Shown piece by piece: positions 26,266 through 34,283 of a stretch of 64,000 bases of DNA. Below the pieces are notes generated by a model that searched no databases, was not told the DNA's origin, and saw nothing but the letters and a program-made list of their open reading frames with translations. Both the position numbers and the translations under genes were made by a program. Origin of the DNA: Myxococcus stipitatus DSM 14675 (GTDB taxonomy: Bacteria > Myxococcota > Myxococcia > Myxococcales > Myxococcaceae); contig NC_020126.1 in NCBI RefSeq assembly GCF_000331735.1, positions 9,427,501 through 9,491,500 on the forward strand, read 5' to 3'. How positions within the stretch are numbered: the stretch's first letter is position 1; every line of letters begins with the position of its first letter.

Positions 26266-26357
26266 AGGCCGCTGGCGCGGTGAGCCTCACGTCCCCCATG
26301 TCGAACGTCCTGACCGCGCAGCCTCCGCACGCGGTGCTTCACGAGGAGCTCCGATGA
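26262..26357 (+). CDS. 31-codon ORF bridging the ATPase and permease genes
   Basis: The ATG at 26262 overlaps the ATPase stop as ATGA, and the frame ends in a TGA that overlaps the permease start as ATGA. The 31 codons read without interruption, and the sequence GAGGAG in the last codons is the permease's Shine-Dalgarno site. The peptide (starting [12 protein letters not shown]) has no recognisable domain. The double overlap suggests it exists to couple translation of the two genes and set their ratio, whether or not the peptide is useful. It could also be chance in a short gap. Confidence 0.45.
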   Translation: MKAAGAVSLTSPMSNVLTAQPPHAVLHEELR

Positions 26358-28891
26358 AAGGCCTCCTGGTCCGCGCAAGCCTTCGCCACCTGGGTCGACA
26401 CCCGTGGCTGACGGCGCTGTCCCTCGTGGGGATTGCGCTGGGTGTGGCGGTGGTCGTGTCCATCGACCTGGCGAGCGGCAGCGCGATGCGCGCGTTCGAG
26501 CGCTCCACCGATGCGGTGGCGGGGCGCGCCACGCATCAACTGCTGGGGGGCACGTCGGGGCTGCCGGAGCGCGTGTATCGCGACCTGCGCGTGCGGCCCG
26601 ATGCGCCCGTGTCCGCGCCCGTGGTGGAGGGCTACGCGCAGGCGAGCGTGGGCGACCGGCGCACGCTCACGCTGCTGGGGATGGACCCCTTCGCGGAGGC
26701 GCCCTTCCGAGACTTCTCCAGCGGCGCCGCGGGGGACGTGAGCACGCTGCTCACCGAGCCGGGCACCGTGCTCCTCAGCGCACGCGCGGCCCGAGCGCTG
26801 GGCGTGGGAGTCGGCGACGTGTTGCCGGTGCGGGTCGCCGGACGCGACGCCCGGCTCCGCGTCATGTCCCTGATTGCCCCCGCGAACGAGGACACCGCGC
26901 GCGCGGTGGAGTCCCTCGCGCTGATGGACCTCTCCACCGCGCAGGAGCTGCTCGGCCAGGAAGGCCGGCTCACGCGCGTGGACCTGATTCTCCCCGGGGG
27001 CGAAGCGCAGGCGGAGCAACTCCGCGCGGCGCTGCCGCCCGGGACGGAGCTGGTCCGAGCCTCCGCGCGAACCGGAACCCTGGAGCAGATGACGCGGGCG
27101 TTCCGCACCAACCTCACCGCGCTCTCGCTGCTGGCGCTCGTGGTGGGGATGTTCCTCATCTACAACACGATGACGTTCTCGGTGGTGCAGCGGCGCGGCC
27201 TCCTCGGCCGGCTGCGCGCGGTGGGCATCACCCGTCGGGAGCTGTTCGCGCTCGTCCTGGGTGAGGCCCTGGTGCTGGGACTGGTGGGCACGGTGGCGGG
27301 GCTGCTGCTCGGCATCATCCTGGGGCGAGGGCTCGTCGGCCTCATCACCCAGACACTCAATGACCTCTACTTCGTGGTGAGCGTGCGCAGGCTGGCGCTG
27401 GAGCCCCTCACGCTGGCGAAGGGCCTGGGCCTGGGCCTGGGCGCCACGGTGCTCGCGGCGCTGGTGCCCGCGTGGGAGGCCGCGCGCTCGGCGCCGGTGA
27501 CGACGCTGCGCCGCTCAACGCTCGAGGACGTCTCCCGCACCCGCGCGCCCAAGCTCGCGCTGATGGGGCTGGCGCTGCTGGCCTCGGGCGTGGGGATGTT
27601 GAACTGGCCCACGCACGCGCTGCTCCCCGCCTACGTGGGACTCTTCGGAGTCCTGCTGGGCGCGGCGCTGCTGGTGCCCTGGCTGACGGAGCGGCTGTCG
27701 CTCATCGCCGCCGTGCCGCTGGGCCTCTCCTTCGGACTGCTGGGGCGCATGGCCGCGCGCGGTGTGCGGACCAGCCTGAGTCGCACGGCGGTGGCGCTGG
27801 CCGCGTTGATGGTCGCGGTCGCGACGACGGTGGGCGTGGGGCTGATGGTGTCCAGCTTCCGAGGCACCGTGATGTCCTGGCTGGAGGCCTCCCTCCTCGC
27901 GGACGTGTACATCTCCCCGGCCACGATGGTCGCCCGGCGCGAGTCCGCCTCGCTGACACCCGGGCTCGCCGAGCACCTGCGCGCCACGCCGGGCATCGCC
28001 GGCAGCAGCTCCCTGCGGCTGACGCAGGTCCAGGTGGATGGGCTGCGCACGGACCTGTCCGCGGTGGACTTGAGCCGCACGGCGGCGCGGCCCTATCGCT
28101 TCAAGCAAGGCGACGACGCATCCGTGTGGCGCGAGCTGGAGTCATCCACGGATGCGCTCATCGTCTCGGAGCCCCTGTCCTTCCATCGCGGCGTGAACGT
28201 CGGCGACACGGTGCAACTGGCCACGGACCGCGGGCTCCACGACTTCCGCGTCGTCGGCGTGTACTTCGACTACGGCTCCGACGTGGGCACCGTCCTGATG
28301 CCTCGCGCCACCTATGACCGGTGGTTCGACGACCGGGGCGTGAGCGGCGTCGCGCTGTACGCGGCCCCGGGGCAGGACCTGGACGCGCTCCTCGCCTCGG
28401 TGCGCGAGCGCGCGGGAGACTCGCAGGCCCTGCTCATCCGCTCCAATCGCTCCCTGCGGCAGATGTCGATGGAGGTGTTCGACCGCACCTTCACGATTAC
28501 GCAGGTGCTCCGGCTGCTCGCCATCTGCGTGGCCTTCGTCGGGGTGCTCAGCGCGCTGATGTCCCTGCAACTGGAGCGGGCCCGAGAGCTCGCGGTGCTG
28601 CGCGCCACGGGCCTGACGCCCGGACAGCTCTGGGGACTGGTGTCGCTCCAGACAGGACTCCTGGGGCTGCTCGCGGGGCTGTTCTCCCTGCCGCTGGGCG
28701 TGGGGCTCGCGTACATCCTGGTGCACGTCATCAACCAGCGCTCCTTCGGCTGGACCCTGCGGCTCGCCGTGTCGCCCGAGACACTGGGGCAGGCCCTGCT
28801 GCTCTCGTTGGTGGCCGCCGCGCTGGCGGGGCTCTACCCCGCGTGGAAGATGGCGCGCGCCAATCCCGCGCTCGCGTTGAGGGAGGAGTGA
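26354..28891 (+). CDS. FtsX-family ABC permease (two-module)
   Basis: An 845-aa membrane protein with an N-terminal span ('TALSLVGIALGVAVVVSIDL'), a large periplasmic MacB-PCD-like domain (~45-240), and three membrane helices around 'ALSLLALVVGMFLIYNTM' and 'VLGLVGTVAGLLLGIILGRG'. A second copy of the same layout follows: N-span 'LMVAVATTVGVGLMVSS', a second periplasmic domain, then the last three helices ending 'WKMARANPALALREE'. This doubled FtsX arrangement is seen in lipid- or toxin-exporting ABC systems. It is coupled by ATGA to the preceding small ORF and followed 4 bp later by the AttH gene. Confidence 0.93.
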   Translation: MKGLLVRASLRHLGRHPWLTALSLVGIALGVAVVVSIDLASGSAMRAFERSTDAVAGRATHQLLGGTSGLPERVYRDLRVRPDAPVSAPVVEGYAQASVGDRRTLTLLGMDPFAEAPFRDFSSGAAGDVSTLLTEPGTVLLSARAARALGVGVGDVLPVRVAGRDARLRVMSLIAPANEDTARAVESLALMDLSTAQELLGQEGRLTRVDLILPGGEAQAEQLRAALPPGTELVRASARTGTLEQMTRAFRTNLTALSLLALVVGMFLIYNTMTFSVVQRRGLLGRLRAVGITRRELFALVLGEALVLGLVGTVAGLLLGIILGRGLVGLITQTLNDLYFVVSVRRLALEPLTLAKGLGLGLGATVLAALVPAWEAARSAPVTTLRRSTLEDVSRTRAPKLALMGLALLASGVGMLNWPTHALLPAYVGLFGVLLGAALLVPWLTERLSLIAAVPLGLSFGLLGRMAARGVRTSLSRTAVALAALMVAVATTVGVGLMVSSFRGTVMSWLEASLLADVYISPATMVARRESASLTPGLAEHLRATPGIAGSSSLRLTQVQVDGLRTDLSAVDLSRTAARPYRFKQGDDASVWRELESSTDALIVSEPLSFHRGVNVGDTVQLATDRGLHDFRVVGVYFDYGSDVGTVLMPRATYDRWFDDRGVSGVALYAAPGQDLDALLASVRERAGDSQALLIRSNRSLRQMSMEVFDRTFTITQVLRLLAICVAFVGVLSALMSLQLERARELAVLRATGLTPGQLWGLVSLQTGLLGLLAGLFSLPLGVGLAYILVHVINQRSFGWTLRLAVSPETLGQALLLSLVAAALAGLYPAWKMARANPALALREE

Positions 28892-28895
28892 CGCC

Positions 28896-30167
28896 ATGAG
28901 CACCAGCAACGGCCGAGGACTCGTCATCGGAACCGGGGTCGCGCTGTCGGCGCTGGCCGTGGCGGCCTGGTTCGTCACGCGTGAGACCCAGCCCCCCGCG
29001 CTCAACCGGGGAGGCACCCTCACGGTGGCCCGGGCCATGGGCAGCGGCACCCAAGGCATGGAGGGCTACGCGCGCGCCTTCGAGCCCCGCGCCTTCCACT
29101 TCCCCGAGGACCACGGTCCCCATCCCGAGTTCCGCACCGAGTGGTGGTACTGGACCGGAAACCTCGAGACCACCGACGGGCGTGCGTTCGGATATCAGTT
29201 CACGCTGTTCCGCAACGCGCTGACCCCGGACGCCCCCGCGCGCGCCTCGGCCTGGGGAGCGCGGCAGGTGTATCTGGGTCACTTCACGGTGACGGATGTC
29301 TCGGCGGGGAAGTTCCACGCCTCGGAGCGCTACAGCCGGGAGGCCCTGGGGCTCGCGGGCGCCGCCGCTCAGCCGTTCAAGGTGTGGCTGGAGGACTGGG
29401 AGGCCACGAGCGTCGGTGAAGGCATGTGGCCCGTGCGGCTGCGCGCCCGGACGAAGGACGTCACCCTGGAGCTGCTGCTGGAGCCCGGCAAGGCCCCCGT
29501 GCTCGAAGGCGACCGGGGACTGAGCCAGAAGAGCGAGGAGCCGGGCAACGCGTCCTACTACTACTCGATGACCCGCATGCCCTCACAAGGCACGGTGCAA
29601 CTGGATGGACAGACGTACGCGGTGACGGGCGAGAGCTGGATGGACCGCGAGTGGAGCACCAGCGCGCTGGGCCAGGGGCAGGTGGGCTGGGATTGGTTCT
29701 CGCTCCAGCTCTCGGACGGAAGCGAGCTGATGTACTACCAGCTCCGTCACGAGGACGGGACGGTGGATGCGTTCAGCTCGGGCACCTGGGTGCCTCCCGC
29801 GAGCGCCGCGGACAGCGCGCCCCTGCACCTGAAGCGCGAGGACGTGGAGCTCACCGTGCTGGACACCTGGAAGAGTCCTCGCGGCGGCGAGTATCCCTCC
29901 CGCTGGAAGCTGCGCGTGGCGAAGCTGGGCCTGGAGCTCACCGCGACCCCCAAGGTCTCCGACCAGGAGCTGGTGGTGAGCGTGCGCTACTGGGAGGGCG
30001 CGGTGAGCCTGGACGGAACTCGTCAGGGCCAGCCGGTGAAGGGCCGAGGCTACGTGGAGCTGACGGGCTACGCGGACACGGGCGCCTCCGCGCGAGGACC
30101 GGGCACCCGCGCCCGAGGGACCCCGGAGAGCCAAGGCCGCCCCTCGCCCGAACCGTCGCGCCCGTGA
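28896..30167 (+). CDS. AttH/carotenoid-1,2-hydratase-like lipocalin-fold protein
   Basis: A 423-aa protein with an N-terminal hydrophobic anchor or uncleaved signal (~8-27: 'LVIGTGVALSALAVAAWFV'). The family signature 'HFPEDHGPHPEFRTEWWYW' plus 'TGNLE' marks the AttH/CrtC group, followed by 'FGYQFTLFRN', 'MDREWSTSALG' and 'GWDWFSLQLSDG'. The last 35 residues are Pro/Arg/Gly-rich. In many genomes AttH proteins follow an FtsX permease and its ATPase, exactly as here, which suggests that the protein handles a lipophilic cargo in the periplasm. It need not be a carotenoid enzyme. It ends 6 bp from the converging 366-aa gene. Confidence 0.9.
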   Translation: MSTSNGRGLVIGTGVALSALAVAAWFVTRETQPPALNRGGTLTVARAMGSGTQGMEGYARAFEPRAFHFPEDHGPHPEFRTEWWYWTGNLETTDGRAFGYQFTLFRNALTPDAPARASAWGARQVYLGHFTVTDVSAGKFHASERYSREALGLAGAAAQPFKVWLEDWEATSVGEGMWPVRLRARTKDVTLELLLEPGKAPVLEGDRGLSQKSEEPGNASYYYSMTRMPSQGTVQLDGQTYAVTGESWMDREWSTSALGQGQVGWDWFSLQLSDGSELMYYQLRHEDGTVDAFSSGTWVPPASAADSAPLHLKREDVELTVLDTWKSPRGGEYPSRWKLRVAKLGLELTATPKVSDQELVVSVRYWEGAVSLDGTRQGQPVKGRGYVELTGYADTGASARGPGTRARGTPESQGRPSPEPSRP

Positions 30168-30173
30168 GTCACC

Positions 30174-31274
30174 TCACGGCGCGTAGACGATGTCCGGCTT
30201 CGCGGGAGTGATGGCCTCCTTCCGCCACCAGCTCTGCACCTCGCGCCCTCCGGCGAACTTCGGCATCCGCATCCCGTAGGAGTCCACCTGGAAGCGGTAC
30301 TTCGCGGGTGCCAGGAAGACGGGCGTGCTGCGCTTCTCGCTGTAGGGACACAGGCCGTAGGTGGAGATGTTCCACAGCGTCGCCTGGTGCAGCGCGAAGT
30401 CCTTGCCGTGACGGCCCTTGAGCCCCAGCACACCCTTCACATACGTCCCGGGCCAGCCCTCGAGCTGGAAGAAGGTGTTGTAGTCGAGGTACTCGACGTC
30501 GCCGTCGATGATGCTCTTGCTCTTCCAGTCCGTCGTGTCGACGACGAGCGAGCAGATGAAGGGACAGTCCTTCGTCGGCGCCAGCTCCCCCGTGACATAG
30601 GGATAGGCATACGCCGTCCCCAGCGACGGGATGGGCCCCTTCGAGCCGTGATAGCGATAGTGGCTGTGGCCGATGGCCGTGTTCTGCGCGCCGCCCCACG
30701 GCGTCCAGGAGCCGAAGCTCTTGGCGAACGCACCGTAGAAGTCCTCGGTGACAATCTTCGTGTCGCCGTAGTTGTGGAGGACGACGAAGTGGGCGCCCGC
30801 CGCGAACAGCGTCAACAAGCGCCGCACGTTCTCCGTGTTCCAGGGCGTGTCCTTGTCCGGGCCCACCAGGCGGTGCTGCCGCCACGCGTCGATGCGGTAG
30901 CGAGGCGCATGGTACGTGACGCCCTTGGCCACGTTGACGAAGGTGCTCTTCTTGACGATGTGGGGCACCCACAGCGTCATGTCGTTGTCGCGCACGTAGT
31001 CCGCGAGGAACTTGAGGAACTTCCGGTCCGACGCCGGACAACTCCCGCGCGTGTCCTCCGGGCTCATCCACCCCGCGAGCAGCGTGCTCAGCATCAGGTC
31101 CAGGTCCACCGAGTCCATCATCCAGAGCGCGGCGACCTGCTGGGCGCACGCATCCGAGTCCGCCATCTTCGTCGCGGAGGAGATGTACTGCGTGGGCTCG
31201 CGGACCTGCGGGTCGAACATCCGGTCCACGAGCGTGTCGATGTTGGAGAACTGGTAGCGGAGGATGGCGGTCAT
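30174..31274 (-). CDS. Protein of unknown function, 366 aa
   Basis: A 366-aa protein with no signal peptide or membrane span, probably a single soluble fold. It is rich in aromatic residues and histidine: 'TLWVPHIVKKSTFVNVAKGV', 'AHFVVLHNYGDTKIVTEDF', 'GHSHYRYHGSKGPIPS' and 'WPGTYVKGVLGLKGRHGKDF'. I recognise no family. Codon choice is slightly less biased than its neighbours. It is the second gene of an operon, 15 bp after the phosphoribosyltransferase-like membrane protein; an isolated functional pair is implied because both flanking genes point the other way. Confidence 0.78.
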   Translation of the reverse strand: MTAILRYQFSNIDTLVDRMFDPQVREPTQYISSATKMADSDACAQQVAALWMMDSVDLDLMLSTLLAGWMSPEDTRGSCPASDRKFLKFLADYVRDNDMTLWVPHIVKKSTFVNVAKGVTYHAPRYRIDAWRQHRLVGPDKDTPWNTENVRRLLTLFAAGAHFVVLHNYGDTKIVTEDFYGAFAKSFGSWTPWGGAQNTAIGHSHYRYHGSKGPIPSLGTAYAYPYVTGELAPTKDCPFICSLVVDTTDWKSKSIIDGDVEYLDYNTFFQLEGWPGTYVKGVLGLKGRHGKDFALHQATLWNISTYGLCPYSEKRSTPVFLAPAKYRFQVDSYGMRMPKFAGGREVQSWWRKEAITPAKPDIVYAP

Positions 31275-31289
31275 GGATGAGGTGTCTCC

Positions 31290-32384
31290 TCAGAGCTCCC
31301 GGACGCGGTCGGAGGAGTCCACGACCGGCACCACCGAGAACAAGCCCTTGAACAGCATGAAGATGTACGCAATCGCCAGGATGGACAGGATGGCGCCGAT
31401 GGCTGCCTGGACGGGATGGTTGGCCACGTACGTCGAGGCCTGCCCGAAACGATAGGAGAGCGCCCCGTCGGGGATGCCGTACTCCTCGGAGGAGAGGCGG
31501 CTGTAGCGGTTGTTCAGGTGCTCCTTCTCCACATCGCTCCGACGCCTGTTCGGATTCGTCGGGATGAACGAGAAGGACTGGTTGAGCGTCCGGCCCGGGT
31601 TCCTCCGCTTCCGGAACCAGTTCTTGCTGTCCTCCTCCAGCGCGTACTTCGACTCCTTGAACGCGCTCTCGAGCTTCTCCAGCGCCCCCTCCTTGTCCTC
31701 CCCCATGTGCTCGATGGCCAGCTTCATGACCGCCCGGAGCCGGTTCTCGACCTCATCACTGGAGACGGGGAAGTTCCCCGCGCGGATGAAGGCCTCCGAC
31801 GTCCGGGGGAACCGCGCGAAGGGCTCCTTGTCGATGGTGGCCTTGAGCACCTTGAGCAGCCGGTGCGCGGCGCTGATGTCGGGGCTGAACTTCTTGAGGA
31901 CGGACTTCTCGTGCTGGAGGAACTGCTCCAGCTCCGTCAGCGGCGCGATGTAGACATGCTTGGCTTCATCGTGCAGCCCCACCGTCTTCAGGTGATGCTC
32001 CATCAAGGCCTGCGCGCTCATGAGCGAGTAGCCGGAGTCCACGTAGTCGACCAGGATGAGCCTGCGCCCCTCGAGCAGCTCCCTGGGGAGATACTTCTCG
32101 ATGTAGTTCGACATCGCCTTGTCGTAGGGGACGTCGCGCTTGCCCTGTTCGTACTCTTTCTTGGTGGTCTCGATGCTGAGCGGGAAGTCCACCGCCTTGA
32201 TGCCGAAGACCTGGCGGAGGAACTCCATCACCACCACGGGACTGCGCCCCAGGCCCACGTAGAGGAACTTGCCGCCCAGCGACTCGGCCTCTTCCAGGAG
32301 CAGCCTGGAGACGTAGTAGAAGCCAGCCAGGTCCTTGCGCTGGAACAGCCGGTTCTCCCCTTGCTCACCGACGTACTTGGGCAT
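31290..32384 (-). CDS. Phosphoribosyltransferase-like protein with C-terminal membrane anchor
   Basis: A 364-aa protein from the ATG at 32384, preceded by GGGGGAG. Residues ~20-150 look like an orphan phosphoribosyltransferase fold: 'GGKFLYVGLGRSPVVVMEFL' in the first beta strand region and 'RLILVDYVDSGYSLMSAQAL', which matches the PRPP-loop pattern (acid, hydrophobic, D-S-G-x-S) with Tyr in place of the second acidic residue. A charged helical middle is followed by one transmembrane helix near 322-342 ('IGAILSILAIAYIFMLFKG') and a short tail. It is first in a two-gene operon with the 366-aa unknown. Substrate and partner are unknown. Confidence 0.72.
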   Translation of the reverse strand: MPKYVGEQGENRLFQRKDLAGFYYVSRLLLEEAESLGGKFLYVGLGRSPVVVMEFLRQVFGIKAVDFPLSIETTKKEYEQGKRDVPYDKAMSNYIEKYLPRELLEGRRLILVDYVDSGYSLMSAQALMEHHLKTVGLHDEAKHVYIAPLTELEQFLQHEKSVLKKFSPDISAAHRLLKVLKATIDKEPFARFPRTSEAFIRAGNFPVSSDEVENRLRAVMKLAIEHMGEDKEGALEKLESAFKESKYALEEDSKNWFRKRRNPGRTLNQSFSFIPTNPNRRRSDVEKEHLNNRYSRLSSEEYGIPDGALSYRFGQASTYVANHPVQAAIGAILSILAIAYIFMLFKGLFSVVPVVDSSDRVREL

Positions 32385-32589
32385 GCGGGACTCCCCCTCT
32401 CGACCCGGCAAACCCTAGCGCAACATCCACTCCGGGTGTGAGGAGTGAAACACTTCCCAACCCCAGACGTCACCCAGACAAGCGTCCCGCCTGCCCTCAC
32501 AGGTCTCCCGCCCCTGGCACCTGGCTTGCCTATGAGTCCAGACAAACCCTGAGTGACGTTCGCCCATGGACGTCGGAGGCGGTGAGGCC

Positions 32590-34233
32590 ATGCGCGAGCA
32601 TCGACGCGGCGGGTGGTGGTTGGGATTGCTGGGCACCCTGCTTCTCATCGGCTGCAAGGAGAGCGCGAAGACACAGCCGCCTCTCCTCGCCGAGCAGGAG
32701 GAGGAGGTCCCCGACGCGGGGCTCCCCACCCCGGAAGATGCGGGGCCTGTCGACGCGGGCGTGCCTCCCGCCGAGGAGGCACCGGACGCGGGCGAACCCG
32801 ACGCGGGAGCACCCGACGCGGGCCCCGCCACCGGCCCCGCGCTGCCTCCAGACGCGAGCGGCTGGCGCTTCCTGGGCACCGCCGAGGGCGGACCTCGCGA
32901 GGTGCTGGGCGTCACCCAGGACGAGGGTGGAAACATCTGGGTCGCGGGCGGCGAGGACGGCCTGTGCCTGGTGCGCGCGGGTGCAAACAGCTTTCAGTGC
33001 TTCACCCTCGCGGACGGGTTGCACCCGTGGGGCGCGTGGAAGGGCAAGGACCCGCTGCCCGAGCAGCGCTACCTCAAGGTGACGGCGGTGACAGGCGGCC
33101 CTTCGGGCGTCGTCTTCGTCGGCTACGCGGGCAAGCCCGGCTGCGAGGGTGAGTTCTACAAGCCGCCTGGAGCGCCCAAGGACCCCTCCATCTTCAAGAG
33201 CGGCGACGCGGACCGCGTGGAGCTCAAGGCGGACGGAACGCTGGCCGTGGTCCACTACGACATCCACTCCCCCGCGCACTCGGTGCCTGGGTATGGACAC
33301 CGCGAGAAGCTCTGCACGGTGAACCGCATCGTCTGGGACAAGGCGACCGACGGCCTGTGGTTCGCGGCGAACCACGGGCTCGCCTGGGGGGAGGCGAGCT
33401 ACCAGGGCGGCGAGGAGTGCTCCCACCCCCAGGTCCGCGTGTCCAACGCGTGGAGCCACGTCACGCGCGATGCGCAGGGCAACGAGGTGAACAACGAGCC
33501 TCGGCAGCGCTGCAAGTTCGGCGTCATGGAGCACGTCCACCCGGCCATCCAGATGCAGGGCACGGAGGCGGAGGATGATGACAACAGCCGGCTCGCGGGC
33601 GCGGTGTGGGGCGTGGCGGTGCGCCCGGATGGAGACGTGTGGATGGGGACGGCCATCCGCAGCTCGGTTTTCCACATCATGACCAACGCCGTGGGCCATG
33701 TGGGCACGGGCGCGCCCTGGAACTTCGAGATGGCGCGCAAGCAGACGGAGGAGAAGAAGCACAAGGCCAACCGCATCGACATCTGGCCAGATGCCGTGGC
33801 CGAGCCCATTCCGCCCACACGGGAGCAGCGCAAGGACGACGTCGTGAGCGACCTGGCCTTGATGCCGGACGGCACCGTCTGGGTGTCCAGCTTCGCGTGG
33901 GGACTGGCGAAGCTGAGCGACACGGGGCAGGTGTTGGACCATGCGCTGACAGGGGACGCGGAGCGCTTCGTCTCCTCTCTGGAGAGGGACTCGCGAGACG
34001 GCAGCGTGTGGATTGGCCACCAGTGGGGCCGAGGACTGATGCGGCTGCACACGGACGGCGCCTTCGTCACCCACAACAAGGTGCTCAAGGGCCTGGCGAG
34101 CCAGCCCATCTGGGACATCCAGGTGGTGGGCTCGGGAGACTCGCGGGTGGTACTGGTGGGCTTCGGGGCCTCGCGGGATGGCTCGAACAACATCACGCGG
34201 CCGGGCGCCATCGGCATCTACACCGGACGGTGA
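32590..34233 (+). CDS. Propeller-like lipoprotein with PDAG linker
   Basis: A 547-aa lipoprotein. The ATG at 32590 is favoured over one at 32566 by GGAGG and GTGAGG just upstream. The signal ends in lipobox LLIGC (Cys22), and residues ~45-90 are a repeated Asp-Ala-Gly/Pro linker typical of myxobacterial surface lipoproteins. The rest has repeating 'GxVWxG/GxIWVAGG' blades ('GGNIWVAGGEDG', 'DGDVWMGTAIRS', 'DGTVWVSSFAWG', 'DGSVWIGHQWGR'), like the two-component-regulator propeller repeats. Likely outer-membrane attached, with a binding role. Its 3' end is 50 bp before glpK; the inverted repeat there may also end its transcript. Confidence 0.85.
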   Translation: MREHRRGGWWLGLLGTLLLIGCKESAKTQPPLLAEQEEEVPDAGLPTPEDAGPVDAGVPPAEEAPDAGEPDAGAPDAGPATGPALPPDASGWRFLGTAEGGPREVLGVTQDEGGNIWVAGGEDGLCLVRAGANSFQCFTLADGLHPWGAWKGKDPLPEQRYLKVTAVTGGPSGVVFVGYAGKPGCEGEFYKPPGAPKDPSIFKSGDADRVELKADGTLAVVHYDIHSPAHSVPGYGHREKLCTVNRIVWDKATDGLWFAANHGLAWGEASYQGGEECSHPQVRVSNAWSHVTRDAQGNEVNNEPRQRCKFGVMEHVHPAIQMQGTEAEDDDNSRLAGAVWGVAVRPDGDVWMGTAIRSSVFHIMTNAVGHVGTGAPWNFEMARKQTEEKKHKANRIDIWPDAVAEPIPPTREQRKDDVVSDLALMPDGTVWVSSFAWGLAKLSDTGQVLDHALTGDAERFVSSLERDSRDGSVWIGHQWGRGLMRLHTDGAFVTHNKVLKGLASQPIWDIQVVGSGDSRVVLVGFGASRDGSNNITRPGAIGIYTGR

Positions 34234-34242
34234 CGTGGAGTA

Positions 34243-34278
34243 GGGTCCTCCCAACGCGCGTCATCCTCGGGAGGACCC
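34243..34278 (+). promoter_or_regulatory. Perfect 10-bp inverted repeat covering the glpK ribosome-binding site
   Basis: GGGTCCTCCC (34243-34252) and GGGAGGACCC (34269-34278) are exact complements around a 16-base loop. The 3' arm contains the only Shine-Dalgarno sequence of glpK (GGGAGGA) and ends 5 bases before the ATG at 34284. As RNA it could hide the ribosome-binding site. It could instead be a terminator for the lipoprotein gene or a protein-binding palindrome. Confidence 0.6.
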
Positions 34279-34283
34279 ACCCC

